Assembly: GCA_963851025.1 (NCBI GenBank)
Contig: CAWKOA010000006.1
Span: forward strand, 124,001-188,000
Direction: 5' to 3'
Length of the DNA: 64,000 bases
From: RYN-230 sp963851025
Lineage (GTDB): Bacteria; Actinomycetota; Actinomycetes; Streptosporangiales; Streptosporangiaceae
Position 1 is the first letter of the stretch, and every line of letters begins with the position of its first letter. Positions 1 through 9,709 of the stretch are shown piece by piece. The notes beneath the pieces were generated by a model. That model saw nothing but the letters and a program-made list of their open reading frames with translations, ran no database searches and was not told the origin of the DNA. Both the position numbers and the translations under genes were made by a program.

Positions 1-2159
1 CTGCCGCTGGTAGGGCTCGGCGAGGCGGCCGGGCACGGCGCGGCTCGAGCCGGTGCGCGCCAGCCAGACGGCGAGCGCGCCGCGCCCCCACTGGTCACAG
101 CCGGCGCCTGAGTCGTGGGCCAGCTCGGCCTCGCGGACCGCGGCGGCCTGGTCGCCTTCGAGCCAGCGGGCCTCGGCCCGCTCCAGCCGGACGGGCACGA
201 TGTTCTGGGCCTCGCCCGCGCCGTCGGCGTGCCCGATGGCCTCGTCCAGGCACTCCCAGACCCCGGGCTCACCCCGGCGGGCCCGGATCGTGCCGAGCCG
301 GTTCAGCGGGCACAGCCGGATGCCGGGCGACGGGCCCCCCCGGAGCAGGAGTTCCCCGGCCACGGCCACGGCCTCGTCCCAGCGCCCGGTCTTCTCCAGC
401 ATGTTGGTCCGCTGGCTGCGCAGGAAGATCGAGTAGGACGTGAGGTCGTGCTCGTCGCAGTAGGCCACGCCGTCGGTGTAGTACGCCTCCCCGCCGGCGA
501 AGTCCTTCTCGTCGATGTACATGGCGTAGAAGTTGACGTACGCCCGGCCCACCTGAGCTCATGGCCGCCGCGCGACCGCGATGTCCAGGGCCCGGCGCAT
601 GGTGGCGGCCCAGTCACCGCCGATCCGCCTGCAGGGAGCAGGCCTCGGTGTTGAGCGCGTCGCTGACTATGTCGGCGCGGCCCAGCGGCCCGGCGATGGC
701 CTGCGGCCCGGTGGGCCAGCTCGATCGCCTCCTCATGCTCGTAGTTGACCATCCGCAGCGAGGCGAGGCTGGCGTAGGCCGAGGCCAGCTCGGGGCTTGG
801 GCCCAGCGGTTCGAGCAGCGCTATCGCGGCCGCGGCCGCGGCGTGGCCCTCGCTGCCCCGGCTCGCCGCGTTCAGCGCGCACGCGAGCCAGCGCAGCGTG
901 TCGCCCTCGCGCAGCTGGTCACCTTCCTGGCGCCACAGGGCGAGGGCGCGCTCGCGGGCCTCGACCGCGTCCTCCATGCGGTCCAGCAGCGAGGCCTCGT
1001 AGCCGAACGCGTCGTACAGGCGGGCGGCGTGGCCGGCCCCGGCCCCGTCGGCGAACCGCAGCGCCCGCTCGTACTGCGCGGCCGCCTCGCGGTGCGCGCC
1101 CAGCTCCGCGGCGCGGCAGCGCGGCGGCGGGGGCGTAGCGCAGCACCGCCGGCCCGTCCCCCGCGCCTTCGGCGTGGAAGGCCATCCGCGCGTCGTCGTC
1201 ACCGCCGGACCGGCCCAGGACGTCCAGGATGCGGGCGTGGATGAGCCCGCGGCGGTGCGCGGGGACGGCGTCCTGCACGGCCAGCCGGGCGATCTCGTGC
1301 CGGAACCTCAGCGCCGCGCCGTCCCCGGTGAGCAGCCCGGCGGCGAGCAGCTCATCGACGGCGGACGGCGGGCAGTCGGTGACCGACTCCAGCAGCGGGA
1401 ACTCCACCCGGGTGCCGATCAGCGCGGCCGCGTCCAGCACCGTGCGGGCGCCGCCGGTCCAGCCGGGCGGCGCGGGCCAGCACCGCGTCCCGGGCCGACG
1501 GCGGGCAGCTCGTCCGTCCCGGCCGCGATCACCTGGCTCAGGTAGAACGGGTTCCCGCCGGTCAGCTGGCGCAGCGCGGCTGCTTCCCGTTCGCTGCCGC
1601 CCGCCATGACCTGCACCGCGCCCGCCGACAGCGGGCGCAGGCTGACCCGCCGCACGGAGCGCTGGGTGGCCAGGTCCCCCAGGGCGAGCAGGAGCGGGTC
1701 ACCGGCGGCCAGCGCGTCGTCCCGGTAGGTCACGATGAGCAGGACGGTCGCGTCCCGGATCCGGCGGCCCAGGAAGCGCAGCAGGTCGATGGTGGCCTCG
1801 TCGGCCCAGTGGATGTCCTCCACCACCACCACGTGCAGCCCGTCCGGCTCGCTGACCTGGCGCAGCAGGGCGCCGAACAGGGCCTCGCGGGGGGCGTCCG
1901 CGCGGCAGAGCTCGAGCAGCTCGCCGCCGAGCTTGGCCGCGATGTCGAACAGCGGGCCGAGCGGCCGGGGGGTGAACAGCCCATCACAGGCCCCCCAGAA
2001 CCAGCTCGCGCCGGGCAGGTTCCGCTGCAGCTGCTCGACCAGCGCCGACTTGCCGACGCCCGCCTCGCCGGCCACGAGCACCAGCCGGCCCTGGGCCTTC
2101 CGGGCCTCCCCCGCGTAGCTGGCCAGCGCGGCCAGCTGCGCTTCCCGTTCCAACAGCAC
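1..2159 (-). pseudogene. LAL-family (MalT-like) LuxR regulator, copy B, frameshifted and cut by the window edge
   Basis: This is a large ATP-binding LuxR regulator read leftwards; its C-terminal HTH lies beyond base 1. The GTG start at 2159 is preceded by AAAGG that lies inside the end of copy A, so the two are probably translationally coupled. The N-terminal ATPase domain has a Walker A (GEAGVGKSALVEQL) and a Walker B region (VVVEDIHWADEAT), followed by TPR-like helices. The reading frame must change near 1505, 1452, 1125, 715, 625 and 555 to keep similarity to copy A. The ATPase half is about 80% like copy A by eye. It would be a cytoplasmic transcriptional activator. Either both copies are decaying or the assembly carries indels. 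The family call is solid; the functional state is unknown. Confidence 0.7.
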
Positions 2160-2166
2160 TGGGTCG

Positions 2167-4767
2167 CTACCTTTCGGCCATGGCGGCCAGCCCCAGCTGG
2201 GCCGCCTGGGATGCTGCGACCTCGCGGGACGGAACGCCCAGCTTGGCCAGCACGGCGGAGACATGATGATCGACGGTTTTCGCCGAGATGAACAGCTGCC
2301 CGGCGATCTCCGCGTTGGTGCGGCCCGCGCAGATCAGGGCGAGCACCTCCTGCTCGCGCCGGGTCAGCCCGAGCGGGTGCGCCCGCGTCGCGGCGCGCGG
2401 GCCGGCCGGGATCGAGCGGACACCGCGCTCGCGCATCGCCTGCCGGGTGACGCCGGCCGCGGCGGCCGCGCCGAGGTCGGTGAAGATAGCCAGGGCGTCG
2501 CGCAGCGCGGCTTCCTGCCCGGACCCGAGCAGGGCCAGGGCGGCCTGGTACCGGCAGCCCAGCTGGGTCCAGAGGCTCGCGGCCTGCTCCCAGTCACCGG
2601 CGGCCTGCTGACGATAGGGCTCGGCCAGCTCACCCCGCGGTTGGCGGGCGGAGCCGGTGCACTGGAGCCAGACAGCGATCATGCCGCGTTCCCAGGCGTC
2701 GTCGTCCGTGGACGCGTCGTCGGCCAGCTCGGCTTCGCGCCGCGCGTCGGCGTCCCGGCCCTGGAGCCAGCAGGCCTCAGCCCGGGCCAGCCGGACCCGC
2801 AGGATGTGTGACGAGATGGCCGTCCCGTCCGCGGACCGCATCGCCTCGTCGAGGTGTTCCTGCGCCCCGGGCTCGCCGCGGCGGGCCAGGATCTTGCCCA
2901 GGCTGGTCAGCGGGCTGATCCGGTTGACGGGGGAGGCCCCGCTCATGGTGAGCAGCTCCCGGCTCAGCGCGGCCGACTCGTCCCACTGGCCCAGCATCTC
3001 CAGCGTGCCGGCGTGCTCGCCGCGCAGGCAGATGCCGAACGTGCCGATGTCGTGCTCGTCGCAGTAGGCCACGCCGTCCGCGAAATACGGCTCGGCCTCG
3101 GTGAACCGCAGCTCGCTGCAGTACACGACGTGGAGGTTGGCGAACGCCCGGCCCGCCTGCTCCTGCAGGCCCTCGGCCACCGCGATCTCCAGCGCGCGCT
3201 GGAGCGGCCCGGTCCACTCATCAGCCAGGCAGGCCAGGGCACAGCCCTGGGTGTTGAGTGCCTCGCTGAGCACCTCGGCCACGCCCAGCGACTCGGCGAT
3301 GGCCTCGGCCCGCCGGGTCAGGGCGACGGCCACCTCGTACTGGGCGTCATCCATCCGCCGGCTGGCCAGGTTCACGTACGCCCAGGCCAGCTCGGCGCTC
3401 GGGCCCAGCGGTTCGAGCAGCGAGACGGCCGCCTCGGCCGCGGCGCGGGCTTCCTGGCCCCGGCACAGCCGCCACATGGTGCGGGAAAGCCTGCGCAGCG
3501 CGGCACCCTCGGACCGACGGTCGCCGACCTGACGCCACAGGTCGCAGCGCCCGCTCCAGCGCGCCGGCCGCGTCCTGCCAGCGGTCCAGCAGCCCCTGCT
3601 CCGCGGCCAGCCCGTCGCAGAGCCCGGCCGCCGTGGCGGGATCCAGCCCGCCGGCGAACCGCAGCGCCCGCTCGAACTGGGCGGCGGCCTCGCGGTGGGA
3701 GCCGAGCCGCGGCGGCCCGGCGCGCGGCGGCCGGGGCGTAGCGCAGCACCGCCGGGCCGTCCCCGGCGGCCTCCGCGTGGTAGGCCAGCCGGGCGTCGTC
3801 GTCGCAGCCCCGGTCCTGCAGGGCACCGAGGATCCGGGTGTGGGTGAGACTGCTCCGCAGCGGCGGGATGGCCTCCTGCACCGCCCGGCGGACGATCTCG
3901 TGCCGGAAACTCAGGGCGGTGCCGTCCACGCTGAGCAGCCCTGACTCGAGCAGTTCATCCGCGGCCGCCGACGGGTCCGCCGCTGACCGATGTCAGCAGC
4001 GGGAACTCAACCCGGGCCCCGATCAGCGCGGCGGCGTCCAGCACCTCACGGGCGCCGGGCCGGCAGCCGGGACACCCGGGCCAGGACCGCGTCGCGGGCC
4101 GAGGCGGGGATCTCCCCCATGCCCGGACTGCGACGACTTCGGTCACGTAGAACGGGATTCCGCCGGTCAGCCGGTAGAGCGCGGCGGCGTCCAGGCCGTG
4201 ATCGCCCGCCAGCACCCGCACCGCGTCCGCGGACAGCGGGGCGAGGCCGGCCCGCCGGACGGACCGTTGGGTGGCCAGATCGCCCAGGGCAATGCGCAGC
4301 GGGTCGGTGGCGCTCAGCCCGTCGTCCCGGTAGGTGACGATCAGCAGCACCGCGGCGTCGCGGATGCGGCGGCCGAGGAAACGCAGCAGGTCGATGGTGG
4401 CCTCGTCGGCCCAGTGGATGTCCTCCACGACCAGGACCCGCAGCTCGCCCGGCTCGCTGACCTGGCGCAGCAGGGCGCTGAACAGGTCCGCCCGGGGGGC
4501 GTCCGCGCGGCACAGCTCCAGCAGCTCGCCGCCGAGCTTGGCCGCGATGTCGAACAGCGGGCCGAGCGGCCGCGGGGTGAACAGCCCGTCACAGGCGCCC
4601 CAGAACCAGCTCGCGTCCGGCAGGTCCCGCTGCAGCTGCTCGACCAGCGCCGACTTGCCGACCCCCGCCTCGCCGGCGACAAGCACCATCCGGCCATCGC
4701 CGTGACGGGCCTCCCCTGCGTACTCCCCCAGTGAGGCCAGCTGCGCTTCCCGTTCCAACAGCGGCAC
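2167..4767 (-). pseudogene. LAL-family LuxR regulator, copy A, frameshifted
   Basis: A GTG start at 4767 follows GGGGAA. The protein (about 866 aa if repaired) has an AAA/NACHT-like ATPase at the N-terminus (GEAGVGKSALVEQL; VLVVEDIHWADEAT), a long TPR-like middle, and a clear LuxR HTH at the end (LTRREQEVLALICAGRTNAE, encoded around 2200-2370), ending with TAG at 2167. Continuity needs frame changes near 4118, 4062, 3975, 3725 and 3545; the last looks like a single extra base. Large LuxR (LAL) proteins activate pathways in response to ligands and ATP. The next gene downstream is its paralogue, starting 7 bases after the stop. No nearby operon is an obvious target. Confidence 0.72.
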
Positions 4768-4971
4768 GTTCCCCAGTGTCCATGACCGTTGCGCGCAGCG
4801 CTAGCAGGCAGAACGTCATTGGGGCCGGTCGCGCGAAAAGTGGGGAACGCCGCGTCGCAATCTAGGGAACCGCTCCCGATCCGCCCGCCGGGGGTGCCGC
4901 CATACGTTCGTCTCAGCTCAGCCGACCGGCCCGGTCAGCGGGACCGGCCCACGAGATCGAGGAGAAACGCG

Positions 4972-5223
4972 ATGCCGCTCTACATGGACATCCACAACAT
5001 CTCCGGCGGCGTCGCGTGCAGCGACGTGGCCGAGGCCCACAAGGCCGACCTGCAGGCCCAGGGCCGCCGCGACGTTCGCTACCTGCGCTACTGGGTGGAC
5101 GAGCAGCAGGGCAAGATCTTCTGCCTGGTCGAGGCGCCGTCCGCCGAGGCGGCCGCGACCGTCCACAAGGAGGCCCACGGCCTGCTCGCCGACGAGATCT
5201 TCCAGGTGCAGGAAGGCACCTGA
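4972..5223 (+). CDS. DUF4242 / SCO4226-family small protein
   Basis: An 83-aa cytoplasmic protein with no signal peptide. I chose the ATG at 4972 because it follows a strong GAGGAGAAA ribosome site; an upstream in-frame start would add a proline/arginine-rich tail foreign to the family. The sequence begins MPLYMDIHNI and contains RYLRYWVDEQQGKIFCLVEA, typical of DUF4242, a ferredoxin-like fold family whose Streptomyces coelicolor member SCO4226 binds nickel. Role in the cell is not established. It is divergent from the LAL gene and is followed 79 bp later by a small exported protein. Confidence 0.85.
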   Translation: MPLYMDIHNISGGVACSDVAEAHKADLQAQGRRDVRYLRYWVDEQQGKIFCLVEAPSAEAAATVHKEAHGLLADEIFQVQEGT

Positions 5224-5302
5224 GACCCGGCGCCTCCAGCCCCTGACCGACAACCCATCTGTGACCAGCAACCCTTCGGCTGCAACCTTCAAGGAGACCG
5301 TC

Positions 5303-5605
5303 ATGACCACCATCCGCCGGATGTTCCGTTCCGCCACCCGCATCGCCATCGCCGCGGCCGCCGTGGCGGGCGGGATCATCGCCGCCCCCGCCGCCTTCGC
5401 CACCGAGGTCCCGCCGCCGGGAACGGGTGACACGGGCACGACCGCCGTTCCGGTGACCGTGCACACGGTCACGGTCGGCGGCACCCCCGGCTGGCAGATC
5501 GCCCTGTTCATGCTCGCCGCCGCGGCGCTGGCCGCCGTGGTCGCGGTGCTGCTGGACCGGATGCGGATCGCGCGGCGCCGTCAGCTGGCCCCGAGTGCCA
5601 ACTGA
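5303..5605 (+). CDS. small secreted or membrane-anchored protein, unknown function
   Basis: A 100-aa protein starting at ATG 5303 behind AAGGAG (5291-5296). It has a basic N-terminus and a hydrophobic signal segment ending near AAPAAFA, a short Thr/Val/Pro-rich extracellular stretch, and a second hydrophobic helix (WQIALFMLAAAALAAVVAVL) followed by basic residues, so it is probably held in the membrane with a cytoplasmic tail. No known domain is visible. It ends before a perfect bidirectional hairpin. Confidence 0.7.
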   Translation: MTTIRRMFRSATRIAIAAAAVAGGIIAAPAAFATEVPPPGTGDTGTTAVPVTVHTVTVGGTPGWQIALFMLAAAALAAVVAVLLDRMRIARRRQLAPSAN

Positions 5606-5677
5606 CCCGCCCGGGTGCGCGGCGCCACGGCCCGGCCGGCGGGGCGCCGGGCCGCCGGGATAGTCCTCAACCTCACG

Positions 5678-5719
5678 AGTGCGCGGAAACCGCTGCTCCG
5701 GCAGCGGTTTCCGCGCACT
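5678..5719. terminator. perfect 19-bp hairpin between convergent genes
   Basis: A 19-base arm (5678-5696) and its exact reverse complement (5701-5719) enclose a four-base TCCG loop. It sits between the small membrane protein (+) and the F420/NADP reductase-like gene (-), where a bidirectional terminator is expected. There is no U-tract, which is usual in actinomycetes. Confidence 0.8.
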
Positions 5720-5757
5720 GTCATGTCAGGCAGCTGGGGACGGGGCCGCCGCGCGGC

Positions 5758-6426
5758 TTACCGGGTGGCCGCGGCCAGGGCGGCGCGGACCACGTCAGCG
5801 CTGGCCGGGGTGCCGGCCTCGTTCTCGAACGGCCCGTACGGGGCGCCGTAAGCCGGGGTGCCGGGCTCCTGGCGCCAGCTGCCGGCCAGCGTCCCGGCGT
5901 CCACCGCGCCGTAGCCGATCGAGTCCAGGAACTGCGTCACCGCGGACTTGGCCGCCGCGTCGTCCCCGGCGATCGGCAGGTAGGTCCGGTCCGCCGCGCC
6001 GGCCGGGCGGGCCAGCGACGCCAGGTGCTTGAAGAAGATGTTGTTGAACACCTTCACGACCGCCGCGCCGGGCAGCTGGTTCTGCAGCCACTCGCTGCTG
6101 GTCAGCTTCCCGCTGTCGAGCTCGGGGATCTGGCTGTCCCGTTGCGGATAATAATTGCCGGTGTCCAGGACGGTCCGGCCGGACAGCTCGGCGGCCGGAA
6201 GGTGCGGACAGGCGTGCAGCGGGACGCTGACCACCACCAGGTCGCCCGCGGCCGCCGCCTCCGCACCGGTCGCCGCGCGGGCCAGCGGGCCGAACTCGGC
6301 CACGAGATCCTTCAGCGTCTCCGGGCCGCGGGAGTTGCTCAGCACCACATGGTGCCCGGCCGCCACGCTCAGCCGGGCCACGGTGCCGCCGATCATGCCG
6401 CTGCCGATGAAACCCACAGTTGTCAT
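5758..6426 (-). CDS. NADPH-dependent F420 reductase / F420-dependent NADP oxidoreductase family protein
   Basis: A 222-aa protein with an N-terminal Rossmann dinucleotide site (TVGFIGSGMIGG, residues 3-14), the strand-turn VLSNSRGPETL that normally contacts the NADP phosphate, and VVVSVPLHA in the middle. These match the small NADPH:F420 reductase-like family, which moves hydride between nicotinamide and deazaflavin cofactors; some members have other substrates. The ATG at 6426 starts exactly at the Rossmann fold. An AT-rich inverted repeat lies about 70 bp upstream. It is monocistronic. Confidence 0.78.
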   Translation of the reverse strand: MTTVGFIGSGMIGGTVARLSVAAGHHVVLSNSRGPETLKDLVAEFGPLARAATGAEAAAAGDLVVVSVPLHACPHLPAAELSGRTVLDTGNYYPQRDSQIPELDSGKLTSSEWLQNQLPGAAVVKVFNNIFFKHLASLARPAGAADRTYLPIAGDDAAAKSAVTQFLDSIGYGAVDAGTLAGSWRQEPGTPAYGAPYGPFENEAGTPASADVVRAALAAATR

Positions 6427-6497
6427 GCCAGCGGCAACCGCCGGCGCACCGCGGATCATTCCGCGCCCGGCGCATCGCAGGTGCTGACCCAGGCCAC

Positions 6498-6511
6498 TTC
6501 TAAAATTAGAA
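6498..6511. promoter_or_regulatory. AT-rich inverted repeat TTCTAAAATTAGAA
   Basis: TTCTAA and TTAGAA arms flank two bases in a short AT-rich island that stands out in GC-rich DNA, about 72 bp upstream of the reductase-like gene (6426, -) and 110 bp upstream of the small gene at 6620 (+). It is placed to be a repressor operator or part of a divergent promoter. No regulator gene is adjacent. Confidence 0.4.
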
Positions 6512-6619
6512 TAAAATAACGGCTCTATCGTGGCCATCGAGCCGCAGCTGACATGTATGTTTGAGAAAATGCGGTGTGAGCCAGGGCACATGACCCGCGG
6601 GAACGGGTACTGTAGAGGC

Positions 6620-6973
6620 ATGGCCACTGTGCGAGCTGCCGCCCCGAGGCGCCGCCGCGCGTCCCGTCCGGGGCGTGAGGTGCTGGTCGCGGGCAGCCTG
6701 GCTGACCTGCGAGGGCCCCTGCACGGCCGCGTCGAGCTGCCGATCTGGCTGTTCTGGTACCCGGACCGCACCTTCGACCTGGACGAGCCCGGCATGCTGC
6801 CGTGGATGTACCAGATCGTGCTGCGCGAGGCCGCCCGGCCCGAGGACCTGGCCTACCTCAACGAGGACAGGCTGGTCGCCCTGTGGCCGACGCTGTTCCT
6901 GCCCAAGGGCGTGCGCCAGGCGTGGGAGGAGCAGTACCCGGCCCTGCGGGCCGCCGCGGTCCCGGCCGCCTGA
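6620..6973 (+). CDS. small protein paired with AbiEii-type nucleotidyltransferase (putative antitoxin)
   Basis: A 117-aa cytoplasmic protein with an Arg-rich start and a compact body (LPIWLFWYPDRTFDLDEPGM, then LFLPKGVRQAWEEQYPAL). The ATG at 6620 is the first that gives a plausible N-terminus. The stop is followed 22 bases later by the AbiEii-like gene, so the two form a bicistron. It does not look like AbiEi (no winged-helix motif). I recall similar small proteins next to nucleotidyltransferases in other actinomycetes, but a role as antitoxin is inferred from position only. Confidence 0.55.
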   Translation: MATVRAAAPRRRRASRPGREVLVAGSLADLRGPLHGRVELPIWLFWYPDRTFDLDEPGMLPWMYQIVLREAARPEDLAYLNEDRLVALWPTLFLPKGVRQAWEEQYPALRAAAVPAA

Positions 6974-6995
6974 CGCCCGCCGGCGAACTCCCCCT

Positions 6996-7652
6996 ATGCC
7001 GATCGACGAACTCCAGCGCGAGGTGGCGACGATCGCCCTGCGCACGGCGGCCCGGCACGGGTTCGCGCTGGCCGGCGGCAACGCCCTGATCGCGCACGGG
7101 ATCGTGGACCGCCCCACCGACGATGTCGACCTGTTCAGCGACCAGGAAACCGCCGTGACCGCCGCCGCCGAGGCCGTGGAAGCCGCCCTGCGCGAGGCCG
7201 GCTTCCAGGCGGAGCGCCGCGACCAGGCCGGTGGCCTGGAGGAGATCTTCTACGGGATGGGCGAGGGCCTGGCCGAGTGGATCATCACGGCGCCAGGCGG
7301 GCAGCAGACGATGCTGCAGATGGCGTACTTCGACCGGACCCGCGGCCCGGTGACCATGGACGTCGGGCCCGTCCTCGACCTGGAGGACCTGGCCGGGTCG
7401 AAGGTCTGCGCGCTGGCCAGCCGGGTGGAGCCGCGCGACTACATCGACACCGCGGCCGCCCTCCGGCGTTACAGCGTGGACCAGCTGATCAGCTTCGCCC
7501 GGCGGCTCGATCCCGGCCTGGAGGACCGCGACTTCGCGGACGCGGGCACGCAGCTGGACCGGATGCCCGACGGGCTCTTCACCCGCTACGGCCTGACCCC
7601 GGGCGACGTGGCCCGGCTGCGCGGGCAGTTCACGGCCTGGCCCCGGAGCTGA
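6996..7652 (+). CDS. AbiEii/AbiGii (MenT-like) nucleotidyltransferase toxin family protein
   Basis: A 218-aa protein from ATG 6996. The N-terminus has the family's nucleotidyltransferase pattern: GFALAGGNALIAHGIVDRPT then DDVDLF, giving the GG...H...R-T-DVD signature with the acidic metal ligands. AbiEii/MenT proteins are toxins of type IV-like toxin-antitoxin or abortive-infection modules; mycobacterial MenT enzymes add nucleotides to tRNA 3' ends. Here the usual AbiEi is absent and a 117-aa protein precedes it. The last 23 bases overlap the end of the convergent LLM gene. Confidence 0.8.
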   Translation: MPIDELQREVATIALRTAARHGFALAGGNALIAHGIVDRPTDDVDLFSDQETAVTAAAEAVEAALREAGFQAERRDQAGGLEEIFYGMGEGLAEWIITAPGGQQTMLQMAYFDRTRGPVTMDVGPVLDLEDLAGSKVCALASRVEPRDYIDTAAALRRYSVDQLISFARRLDPGLEDRDFADAGTQLDRMPDGLFTRYGLTPGDVARLRGQFTAWPRS

Positions 7653-8487
7653 TCCGGCCCGCGAGACGGTCCAGGTAGGCCTCGACCGCGCCGGCCGGGG
7701 CGTCCGGCAGCCCCCAGACCAGCTCGCTCACGCCGTCTGCGGCCCAGCCGGCCAGGTCACCATCGGACGGCTTCCTGGCCACCAGCACCCGGATGTCGGG
7801 AGCGCCTGGCCGGTCCCTGGCCGCCCACGCCCGCCGGAGCATGGCGATCTTGCCGCTGATGTCCTGCTCCGCAGGGGTGGTCATCCAGCCGTCAGCGTTC
7901 CGTGCGATCCAGTCGAACGTCTTCGGGCCGCCACCGGCGCCGATGATCAGCGGCACGTGCGCCTGGACGGGCTTCGGGAACGACCAGCACGGCTGGAACG
8001 TGATGAACTCCCCGTCGTAGGCCGCTTCCGGCTGCGTCCATAGCGCGCGCATCGCCTCGACGTACTCACGCAGCACGGTGCGCCGCCGAACGGCCGGGAC
8101 GCCATGATCGGCGAGTTCGTCGGTATTCCACCCGAACCCCGCGCCGAGGGTGACCCGGCCGCCCGACAGATGGTCGAGCGTCGCGATGGTCTTGGCCAGC
8201 GTGATCGGGTCGGACTCGACCGGCAGCGCCACCGCGGTCGACAGCCTGATCTGCGAGGTGACCGTGGCGGCGGTGGCCAGCGAGACCCACGGGTCGAGGG
8301 TCCGCAGGTAGCGGTCGTCGGGCAGCGTCGCGCCGCCGGTGCCGGGATGGGGAGCGTCCCGCTTGACCGGGATGTGCGTGTGCTCAGGCACGTAGAACGT
8401 GCTGAAGCCGCGTTCCTCCGCTGCTTTGGCGGCCTGGGCTGGCGTGATGCCCCGGTCGCAGGTGAACAGGACGATGCCGTGCCGCAT
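7630..8487 (-). CDS. LLM-class F420-dependent oxidoreductase
   Basis: A 285-aa bacterial luciferase-like TIM-barrel protein. Diagnostic stretches are FSTFYVPEHTHIP, LSTAVALPVESDPITLAKTI, LSGGRVTLGAGFGW and the C-terminal VSELVWGLP. Such enzymes use reduced F420 (some FMN) for redox steps in lipid, steroid and secondary metabolism. A KstR-like box lies 12 bp upstream of the ATG at 8487, suggesting control with sterol/lipid catabolism. It is monocistronic and convergent with the AbiEii gene. Confidence 0.85.
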   Translation of the reverse strand: MRHGIVLFTCDRGITPAQAAKAAEERGFSTFYVPEHTHIPVKRDAPHPGTGGATLPDDRYLRTLDPWVSLATAATVTSQIRLSTAVALPVESDPITLAKTIATLDHLSGGRVTLGAGFGWNTDELADHGVPAVRRRTVLREYVEAMRALWTQPEAAYDGEFITFQPCWSFPKPVQAHVPLIIGAGGGPKTFDWIARNADGWMTTPAEQDISGKIAMLRRAWAARDRPGAPDIRVLVARKPSDGDLAGWAADGVSELVWGLPDAPAGAVEAYLDRLAGRISSGARP

Positions 8488-8498
8488 GGCACCAACAC

Positions 8499-8512
8499 TA
8501 GAACGTGTTTCA
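8499..8512. promoter_or_regulatory. KstR-like operator TAGAACGTGTTTCA
   Basis: The 14 bases fit the published KstR consensus TNNAACNNGTTNNA exactly at every fixed position, and lie 12-25 bp upstream of the LLM oxidoreductase start. KstR is the TetR repressor of the upper cholesterol pathway in mycobacteria and relatives. No kstR gene is in the window. A single short match could be chance, so position is the main support. Confidence 0.5.
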
Positions 8513-8713
8513 GTTCTGCGGTAGAAGCTCCCGGGGGCTGGCGGTGTCCTTCTCCGCCGCGGCGGGCGTGAGATCCACCATGGTGTCGCTCATACTGGCT
8601 ACGACGCCGGCCGCGCCCGGAACTCACCGGCCGCGGCCCGGCCCGCTGTTCCCGGGTGGCCCGTCCCCGGTGAGTAGCCTGGTCAGACGGTTCCCGCCCA
8701 GGAATGAGACATC

Positions 8714-9688
8714 ATGCGCAGCGGCCTCATCACCCACCCCGACAAGGTGCTGTTCCCCGAGCGCGGCGAGACCAAGGCCGATCTGGCCGGGCACTACCTG
8801 CGGGTGGCTGAGCCGCTGATGCGGACCATGGGCGGCCGGCCGGTGCTGCTCCAGCGGTTCCCGGAGGGCGCCGGCGGCCCGTCGTTCTTCCAGAAGCGGG
8901 TGCCCAAGAACGCCCCGGACTGGCTGCAGACCACGACGGTGTCCACCCCCAACGGCACCACCTCGCAGGCCCTGGTGGCCGCGGACACCGATCACGTGCT
9001 GTGGGCGGTCAACCTCGGCTGCCTGGGTTTCCACGTCTGGCCCTACCTGGCGGGCGACCCGGGGCACACCGACGAGCTGCGGATCGACCTGGACCCGACC
9101 CCCGGCGTGGCGTTCCCCCAGATCCGGGAGGCCGCCCGGGAGCTGGAGCGGCTGCTCGCCGAGGTGGGCATCACCGGTTACATCAAGACCACCGGGAACC
9201 GCGGGCTGCACGTGTACGTCCGGCTCGAGCCGCGGTGGGACTCCTACCAGGTGCGGGCGGGCGCCGTGGCCGTCGCGCGGGAGCTGGAACGGCGGCGGCC
9301 CGACCTGATCACCGCCGCCTGGTGGAAAGAGGAACGCGGCCAGCGGGTGTTCGTGGACTACAACCAGAACGCGCCGCACAAGACGGTGTTCGGGGCCTGG
9401 TCGGTGCGGGCGCGGCCCGGCGCGCAGGTATCCACGCCGCTGGCCTGGGACGAGCTCGACGAGATCCACCCGGACCAGTTCACCGTGGCGGCCATGGCCG
9501 GGCGGCTGGCCGATCGCGGGGATCCCTGGGCGGGGATGAACGACGCACCGCAGTCACTGGAACCGCTGCTGGCCATGAGTGAGCGGGACCTTGCCGCCGG
9601 GCTGCTCGACGCGCCCTGGCCGCCGGTGTACCCCAAGCAGCCCGGCGAGCCCCCGCGGGTCGCGCCCAGCCGGGCCAGGAAGCCCTGA
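8714..9688 (+). CDS. stand-alone LigD polymerase/primase domain (PolDom) protein
   Basis: A 324-aa protein matching the archaeo-eukaryotic-primase-like polymerase domain of LigD. Seen in order: LLQRFPEG, FFQKRVPKNAPDW (phosphate pocket region), HVWP (107-110), the metal-binding DLD in RIDLDPTP (D125, D127), GNRGLHVYVR (161-170) and FVDYNQNAPHKTV. No ligase or nuclease domain is attached. Such proteins can fill gaps or add ribonucleotides in non-homologous end joining or base repair. No ku or ligase gene is in the window. Confidence 0.88.
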   Translation: MRSGLITHPDKVLFPERGETKADLAGHYLRVAEPLMRTMGGRPVLLQRFPEGAGGPSFFQKRVPKNAPDWLQTTTVSTPNGTTSQALVAADTDHVLWAVNLGCLGFHVWPYLAGDPGHTDELRIDLDPTPGVAFPQIREAARELERLLAEVGITGYIKTTGNRGLHVYVRLEPRWDSYQVRAGAVAVARELERRRPDLITAAWWKEERGQRVFVDYNQNAPHKTVFGAWSVRARPGAQVSTPLAWDELDEIHPDQFTVAAMAGRLADRGDPWAGMNDAPQSLEPLLAMSERDLAAGLLDAPWPPVYPKQPGEPPRVAPSRARKP

Positions 9689-9709
9689 CCCAGCCCCCGG
9701 GCCGCCCGG

